Shown: positions 59,894 to 64,000 of the stretch, one piece after another
How the letters are laid out: the number at the start of each line of letters is the position of its first letter
Position numbering within the stretch: position 1 is the stretch's first letter
DNA from: Streptomyces capitiformicae
GTDB taxonomy: Bacteria > Actinomycetota > Actinomycetes > Streptomycetales > Streptomycetaceae
Length of the DNA: 64,000 bases
Direction of reading: 5' to 3'
NCBI RefSeq assembly: GCF_002214185.1
Contig: NZ_CP022161.1
Coordinates: 6,765,486-6,829,485, forward strand
The notes under the pieces: model-generated
Seen by the model: only the letters and a program-made list of their open reading frames with translations
Database searches by the model: none
Told to the model about the DNA's origin: nothing
Made by a program: the position numbers and the translations under genes

Positions 59894-60688
59894 ATGGAGA
59901 TCAAGGTATTGGGACCACTGACCGCCCACGAGCATGGGGTCTCCGTGGTCCCCAGCGCGGCCAAGCCCCGGCAGATACTGGCCCTGTTGGCCCTGCATTC
60001 GGACCACGTCGTCACCGTCCCGACGCTGATGGCGGAGATCTGGGGTGAGAGGATTCCGCGCAGTGCGTCCACGACACTGCAGACGTACATCCTCCAGCTG
60101 CGCCGCAAGATCGCGGCCACTCTCGCCGGGGATCCCGCCCGCGACGCGAAGGACGTCCTGGTCACGCAGTTCGGCGGCTATCTGCTGCGGGTGCAGCCCG
60201 GCCAGGTCGACGTCCAGGAGTTCGAACAACTGGTGGCCGACGGCCGGCTGGCATTCGACGCCGCCGACTACCGCACCGCCTCACGGTTGCTGGGAAACGC
60301 TCTGGCCCTGTGGCAGGGCCCCGCGCTGGTGGACGTACGGGCGGGCAGCATGCTCGAACTGGAGGTGCTGCGCCTGGAGGAGAACCGCATGGCCGCGCTG
60401 GAGCGGCGGATCGACGCCGACCTGCGGCTGGGACGGCACGCGGAAGTGGTCCCGGAGCTACGGGTCCTGACCGCACGTCACCCGATGCACGAGCGGTTCT
60501 GTGCGCAACTCATGGTTGCCCTGCACCGGTCGGGCGGGTCCTGGCGAGCCTTGGAGGCGTACCAGCGGCTGCGCGGTGCCCTCGTCACGGAGCTCGGCCT
60601 GGAGCCCTCTCCGTCGCTACGGCAGCTCCACCACGCGGTGCTCTCGGGCGACACGGCACTGGACCAGCAGACGGCGGGAGTCGACTAG
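59894..60688 (+). CDS. SARP-family pathway activator, second copy
   Basis: A 264-aa SARP, paralogue of the one at 45558 (MEIKVLGPLTAHEHGVSVVP, KPRQILALLALHSDHVVTVP, LQTYILQLRRKI, FGGYLLRVQPGQVDVQEFE). The winged helix and activation domain are complete. ATG at 59894 has AAAGGGGAGAG upstream. It is divergent from the RiPP-like pair. Its TAG stop (60686-60688) is part of a CTAG that is the left end of a MITE-like element, so the element inserted exactly at the end of the gene without harming it. Confidence 0.94.
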   Translation: MEIKVLGPLTAHEHGVSVVPSAAKPRQILALLALHSDHVVTVPTLMAEIWGERIPRSASTTLQTYILQLRRKIAATLAGDPARDAKDVLVTQFGGYLLRVQPGQVDVQEFEQLVADGRLAFDAADYRTASRLLGNALALWQGPALVDVRAGSMLELEVLRLEENRMAALERRIDADLRLGRHAEVVPELRVLTARHPMHERFCAQLMVALHRSGGSWRALEAYQRLRGALVTELGLEPSPSLRQLHHAVLSGDTALDQQTAGVD

Positions 60689-60827
60689 GGCGTGTTGCGA
60701 AAGTCCCGTCGTCCGCCCGGAGGGCGGGCCGGGCGGCGTCATGAGGGTCCCCCGCTCGAGCGAAGCCGAGAGTGGGGGAGCGTGCCAGGCGTCGGGCGGC
60801 AGGCGGGACTTTCGCAACACGCCCTAG
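60685..60827. mobile_element. 143-bp MITE-like element with 24-bp perfect inverted repeats
   Basis: The ends 60685-60708 and 60804-60827 are perfect 24-bp inverted repeats (outer part CTAGGGCGTGTTGCGAAAGT). The 95-bp interior includes the dispersed CGCTCGAGCGAAGCCGAGAG repeat. CTAG at each end may be the target duplication. No coding sequence, so it would need a transposase in trans. The IS481 element uses its right-hand CTAG as target. Confidence 0.85.
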
Positions 60828-61777
60828 GTGTATTGCCCTGTGAGGTTGGGGACGCGGCTGGCTGGTGGTTTGCCTGCGAGTGCGGTGTGTCCGCGGTGGT
60901 GATTGTAGGTGTGCAGCCAGCGGGGGAATGCCTCGCGTCGTTCGGTCTCTGTGCGGTAGGGGCGGGCGTAGGCCCATTCGTCGAGCAGGGTGCGGTTGAG
61001 GCGTTCGACCTTGCCGTTCGTCTGCGGCCGGTAGGGCCGGGTGCGCTTGTGGGTGATCCCGGCCGCGGTGAGGGTGTCGCGCCAGAGGCGGGACTTGTAG
61101 CAGGAGCCGTTGTCGGTCAGCACGCGTTCGACGGTGATTCCGACGCCGGCGAAGAATGCCTGGGCCCGGGCCCAGAACGCGGTGGCGGTCTCTTTGCGTT
61201 CGTCGGTGAGGATCTCGCTGTGGGCCAGGCGGGAGTGGTCGTCGACGGCGGTGTGGATGTAGCTGTAGCCGGCCCCCGAGCGGGTCCTTCGGCCCGCCTG
61301 CCGGCCCAGAGTCTTGTGTCCGCCACCGTCGGGGATGTTGCCGAGCTTTTTGATGTCTACGTGCACCAGCTCGCCCGGCCGCCGGCGTTCGTAGCGGCGT
61401 ATGACCCGGCCCGTGGCCCGGTCCAGGTGCGTGAGGCGGGCCGGACCGAAGCGGGTCAGCACGCGGTGCACGGTGGAGGGCACCAGCCGCAGCAGGTGCG
61501 CGATGCGGGCCGGTCCCCAGCGGCGCAGGACACGGACGTTGATGATGCGCCGTTCGGTGCGGCCGGGCGTGCGGCGGGGGCTGGTGTGCGGGCAGCTGGA
61601 GCGGTCGGCCATGCCTGCTTCGCCGAGCGTCCGGTAGCGGTCGGCCCAGCGCCGGGCGGTGGTCGGCGAGACCTGGAAGCGTTCGGCAGCCCGGCGCAGG
61701 GGCCAGCCGTCCTCGACCACGCAGCGGGCCAGACGCAGACGGCCGGTCTCGGTCAGGGGTGCATTACGGTGGGGCAC
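60824..61777 (-). CDS. IS481-family DDE transposase
   Basis: A 317-aa transposase. N-terminal helix-turn-helix (RLARCVVEDGWPLRRAAERF, VSPTTARRWADRY) and an integrase core with DDE residues in HVDIKKLG, VLTDNGSCY and GKVERLNRT. Start: GTG at 61777 gives the usual MPHRNAPLTETG N-terminus; a GTG at 61813 is possible. The reading frame crosses the left end of the element and uses the TAG inside the duplicated target CCTAGG as its stop codon. Intact, so the element may be active. Confidence 0.92.
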   Translation of the reverse strand: MPHRNAPLTETGRLRLARCVVEDGWPLRRAAERFQVSPTTARRWADRYRTLGEAGMADRSSCPHTSPRRTPGRTERRIINVRVLRRWGPARIAHLLRLVPSTVHRVLTRFGPARLTHLDRATGRVIRRYERRRPGELVHVDIKKLGNIPDGGGHKTLGRQAGRRTRSGAGYSYIHTAVDDHSRLAHSEILTDERKETATAFWARAQAFFAGVGITVERVLTDNGSCYKSRLWRDTLTAAGITHKRTRPYRPQTNGKVERLNRTLLDEWAYARPYRTETERREAFPRWLHTYNHHRGHTALAGKPPASRVPNLTGQYT

Positions 61778-61896
61778 GAGGGCCTTTCGGTCGGTGTTGA
61801 CGTCGCAATCCACACCGAACTCGAAAGGCCCTCACCTGTTCAAGATCCCTCAGCCGAGACCTGCCTCACCCGTCCACAACCTCCCGAGCCAGAACA
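60829..61896 (-). mobile_element. IS481-family insertion sequence
   Basis: A complete IS of 1068 bp. It is flanked by 6-bp direct repeats CCTAGG (60823-60828 and 61897-61902), which fit the NCTAGN target known for IS481. The 26-bp terminal inverted repeats (60829-60854 and 61871-61896) match at 19 positions, with TGT at the outer tips. It encodes one full-length transposase. The insertion lies between SARP2 and the carboxylase beta gene. Confidence 0.88.
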
Positions 61897-61902
61897 CCTA
61901 GG

Positions 61903-62018
61903 TCTGCTCCGGCGGATCCCGCCCGGCCGCCGGCCGCGAGCCACCGGCCTGTCGGACCCACCGGGGTTCTCCACCCCACCTTCAGCCCACCTCGAGCAGC
62001 GGTTCCTACGTTCGGGCG
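61903..62018. other. Spacer between IS481 and carboxylase beta gene
   Basis: Only 116 bp remain between the IS and the carboxylase gene. No clear RBS precedes the ATG at 62019, so the gene may be expressed from a leaderless or nearby promoter, possibly altered by the insertion. Confidence 0.5.
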
Positions 62019-63608
62019 ATGACGACCTTCGATGAACTCCTGGCCACGGCACCCCCGCCCGACCTGCGCCGGGCCACCGCGGAGCTGAATCTTCTGAAGG
62101 AAGAGGTGAGCCGGGGCCCCGACCCGGACGCCACACGCCGCCAGCACGCCAAGGGAAAGCTCACGGTCCGGGAGCGTCTCGACCTGCTCTTCGACCCGGG
62201 CACGTTCACCGAGATCGAGCCGCTGCGCCGCCACCGCGCCACCGGCTTCGGCCTGGAGGACCGCAAACCGCATGGCGACGGTGTGGTCATCGGCTGGGGG
62301 CAGGTGCACGGCCGCACCGTCTTCGCCTACGCCCACGACTTCCGCGTCTTCGCCGGCGCTCTGGGAGAGGCCCACGCCGCGAAGGTCCACAAGGTGATGG
62401 ATCTGGCCGTGTCCGCGGGGGCGCCCCTGGTCGGTCTCAACGACGGAGCCGGGGCCCGCATCCAGGAGGGCGTCACCGCGCTGGCGGGCTACGGCGGGAT
62501 CTTCCAGCGCAACACCCGGGCCTCGGGGGTCATCCCGCAGCTCAGCGTCATGCTCGGCCCGTGTGCGGGCGGCGCCGCCTACTCCCCGGCCTTGACGGAC
62601 TTCGTGTTCATGGTCCGCGAGACCTCCCAGATGTTCATCACCGGACCCGACGTGGTGCAGGCGGTGACCGGCGAGGAGATCACCCACAACGGTCTCGGCG
62701 GCGCGGACGTGCACGCCGGCATGTCGGGCGTGGCCGGGTTCTGCTACGACGACGAGACCGAGTGCCTGGAGGACGTCCGCTTCCTGCTGTCGCTGCTGCC
62801 GCAGAACAACCGCGAGCTGCCCCCGGAGGCCCACAGCGCCGACCCGGCCGACCGGCGCACCGACTCCCTGACCTCCCTCGTCCCCGCCGACCCCGCCCAG
62901 GCGTACGACATGCGCGCCGTCATCGAGGAGATCGTCGACGAGGGCGAGTTCTTCGAGGTGCACGAGGCCTGGGCCCGCAATGTGGTGTGCGCCTTCGCGC
63001 GGCTCGGCGGGCAGGTGGTGGGCGTCGTAGCCAATCAGCCCGCCACGCTGGCCGGGGTGCTGGACATCCACGGCTCGGAGAAGGCGGCACGATTCGTCTC
63101 CATCTGCGACGCGTTCAACATCCCGCTGGTGACACTGGTGGACGTGCCGGGTTTCCTGCCGGGGGTGGACCAGGAGCACGGCGGGATCATCCGGCACGGC
63201 GCGAAGCTGCTGTACGCGTACTGCAACGCATCCGTGCCCCGGATCTCCCTCGTGCTGCGCAAGGCGTACGGCGGCGCCTACATCGTCATGGACTCCCGCT
63301 CGATCGGGGCCGATCTGTCCTTCGCCTGGCCGACGAACGAGATCGCGGTGATGGGGGCGGAAGGGGCTGCGAACGTGGTCTTCCGGCGGGAGATCGCCGC
63401 CGCCGACGACCCTGAGGCGACTCGCGCCCGGCTGGTCGAGGGGTACAAGTCGGAGCTGATGCATCCGTACTACGCCGCGGAGCGGGGGCTGATAGACGAC
63501 GTCATCGATCCCGGCGACACCCGCCGGGTGCTGATCCGCTCGCTGGCCATGCTGCGGGGCAAACACACCGAGCTACCGGACCGAAAGCACGGCAACGTGC
63601 CCCTGTGA
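62019..63608 (+). CDS. Acyl-CoA carboxylase carboxyltransferase (beta) subunit
   Basis: A 529-aa PccB/AccB-type carboxyltransferase with both crotonase-like halves (RERLDLLFDPGTFTE, NDGAGARIQEGV, LGPCAGGAAYSPALTDF; and DVPGFLPGVDQEHGGIIRHG, RKAYGGAYIVMDSRS). Residue 422 is Ile in the AYxVM position where the S. coelicolor propionyl enzyme has Asp and the acetyl-accepting enzyme has Ile; this predicts use of acetyl-CoA and malonyl-CoA output. The epsilon subunit is at 51752. It would feed extender units to the PKS. ATG at 62019, no evident Shine-Dalgarno. Confidence 0.93.
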   Translation: MTTFDELLATAPPPDLRRATAELNLLKEEVSRGPDPDATRRQHAKGKLTVRERLDLLFDPGTFTEIEPLRRHRATGFGLEDRKPHGDGVVIGWGQVHGRTVFAYAHDFRVFAGALGEAHAAKVHKVMDLAVSAGAPLVGLNDGAGARIQEGVTALAGYGGIFQRNTRASGVIPQLSVMLGPCAGGAAYSPALTDFVFMVRETSQMFITGPDVVQAVTGEEITHNGLGGADVHAGMSGVAGFCYDDETECLEDVRFLLSLLPQNNRELPPEAHSADPADRRTDSLTSLVPADPAQAYDMRAVIEEIVDEGEFFEVHEAWARNVVCAFARLGGQVVGVVANQPATLAGVLDIHGSEKAARFVSICDAFNIPLVTLVDVPGFLPGVDQEHGGIIRHGAKLLYAYCNASVPRISLVLRKAYGGAYIVMDSRSIGADLSFAWPTNEIAVMGAEGAANVVFRREIAAADDPEATRARLVEGYKSELMHPYYAAERGLIDDVIDPGDTRRVLIRSLAMLRGKHTELPDRKHGNVPL

Positions 63609-63934
63609 CGCGGCCCGGGTTCCCTGCCTGGCGCCCGCGCCGTCCTCAACGCCGGCATCCGTTCGACCAACCAGCCGGGGCGACGATCGGGAGGTGCGCA
63701 GCACTCGTGGCCGTCACCGGCGCGTGGTGGTGGACGGTCGGCGAACTCGGGTGGTCGAGGTGTCTTCGATGCGGGCGGTGCGCAGGTGTGGGGCAGGGCC
63801 TGGGCTTAAAGGCTCATGTATTCGGAAATGATGTCCCCGAACGATTGTCTGGGCCGCTGCCGGTGCAAGGACGGGCAGCGGCTCTTGAGTGCCGGGAGCC
63901 GTGAATCGGCCCGGTGCGCGGGGAGGAGCCTTTC
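63609..63934. other. Gene-free spacer with a hairpin
   Basis: A 326-bp stretch with no convincing gene. It contains an AT-richer patch (about 63805-63850, possible promoter) and a 9-bp perfect stem (GCCGCTGCC at 63853-63861, complement at 63874-63882). This could be a terminator or leader structure for the gene that starts at 63935. Confidence 0.55.
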
Positions 63935-64000
63935 GTGCGTGAGCCCTTGTACCTGCAGCCACGGCTCGAACCACCGCTCAGCTCGTTACTGGCCGCCCCG
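63935..64000 (+). CDS. Partial CDS running off the window, with a TTA codon
   Basis: An open frame begins at GTG 63935, with GGGAGGAG eight bases upstream, and runs to the window edge (22 codons, MREPLYLQPRLEPPLSSLLA outlined). The Pro/Arg/Leu pattern recalls the N-terminus of Y4yA-type PLP-dependent decarboxylase-like enzymes, but 22 residues are too few to be sure. The 18th codon is TTA (63986-63988), so translation in Streptomyces would depend on the bldA tRNA. Confidence 0.5.
   Translation, partial: MREPLYLQPRLEPPLSSLLAAP

Noticed and set aside
63605..63974. ORFs after the carboxylase gene (99 aa plus strand, 86 aa minus strand)
   Set aside because: No RBS or motif, Arg/Trp/Gly- or Ala/Arg-rich shadows, and they overlap a hairpin and the start of the TTA-containing frame.

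Overview
The window is high-GC DNA (third codon positions almost all G/C, many GTG starts, GTGA/ATGA stop-start overlaps) and reads as a Streptomyces chromosome. Supporting signs are an SsgA-like sporulation gene, two SARP regulators, a spore-pigment-like type II polyketide locus, short palindromic Streptomyces repeats, and a rare TTA codon at the right edge. No rRNA operon, CRISPR array, phage or replication origin was seen. There is one tRNA (tRNA-Cys).

Left part, about 0-33.6 kb, is ordinary chromosome. It holds two RDD-domain membrane proteins, an ssg-type sporulation gene, a GlcD-like oxidase, a TPR protein, hpd (4-hydroxyphenylpyruvate dioxygenase) divergent from an Lrp/AsnC regulator, and a four-gene OpuB-like glycine betaine/choline ABC operon. 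Next come a Lon-type (S16) membrane protease, a MarR gene divergent from an alpha/beta hydrolase with two visible operators, an IclR regulator, a DEAH helicase, a Doc/antitoxin pair, an MFS transporter, and tRNA-Cys overlapped by a SUKH-4 gene. A three-subunit xanthine dehydrogenase-like operon, a GH20/ABC amino-sugar operon, a DUF3039 protein, a YqgE protein and murA complete this part. From memory, much of this order (ssg, glcD, TPR, hpd, asnC, hexosaminidase/ABC, murA) matches the conserved core of S. coelicolor.

Right part, 33.6-64 kb, is a specialised-metabolite locus that starts directly after murA. The junction holds a roughly 27-codon remnant of the C-terminus of S-adenosylhomocysteine hydrolase. 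The PKS block (33.7-48.4 kb) has KS-alpha, chain-length factor, ACP, aromatase and cyclases (SRPBCC, TcmI-like, cupin), two ketoreductase-type SDRs, an FAD monooxygenase, ABM-type oxygenases, and two copies each of SchA/CurD-like and DUF1772/anthrone-oxygenase-like genes. A SARP, a type II thioesterase and a phosphopantetheinyl transferase lie with it. This is the gene set expected for a multi-ring aromatic polyketide. An acyl-activation set (a second ACP, an acyl-CoA dehydrogenase, a FAAL-type AMP ligase and an ACP-AT fusion whose acyltransferase lacks its catalytic serine) suggests an unusual acyl starter or acyl decoration. Malonyl-CoA supply is provided by carboxylase epsilon and beta subunits 10 kb apart.

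The most unusual feature is a RiPP-like pair at 57.0-59.6 kb: a fused TOMM cyclodehydratase (ThiF-like/Zn domain plus YcaO) translationally coupled to a 101-aa protein with a nitrile-hydratase-like leader. It sits inside the polyketide locus beside a two-component system and a second SARP. Two MITE-like inverted-repeat elements (50.2 and 60.7 kb) bracket this 10-kb block, and an IS481-type element with CTAG target duplications follows. Candidate SARP boxes (CTCAA heptamers at 11-bp spacing) occur before several biosynthetic transcription units. The locus probably continues beyond the window.
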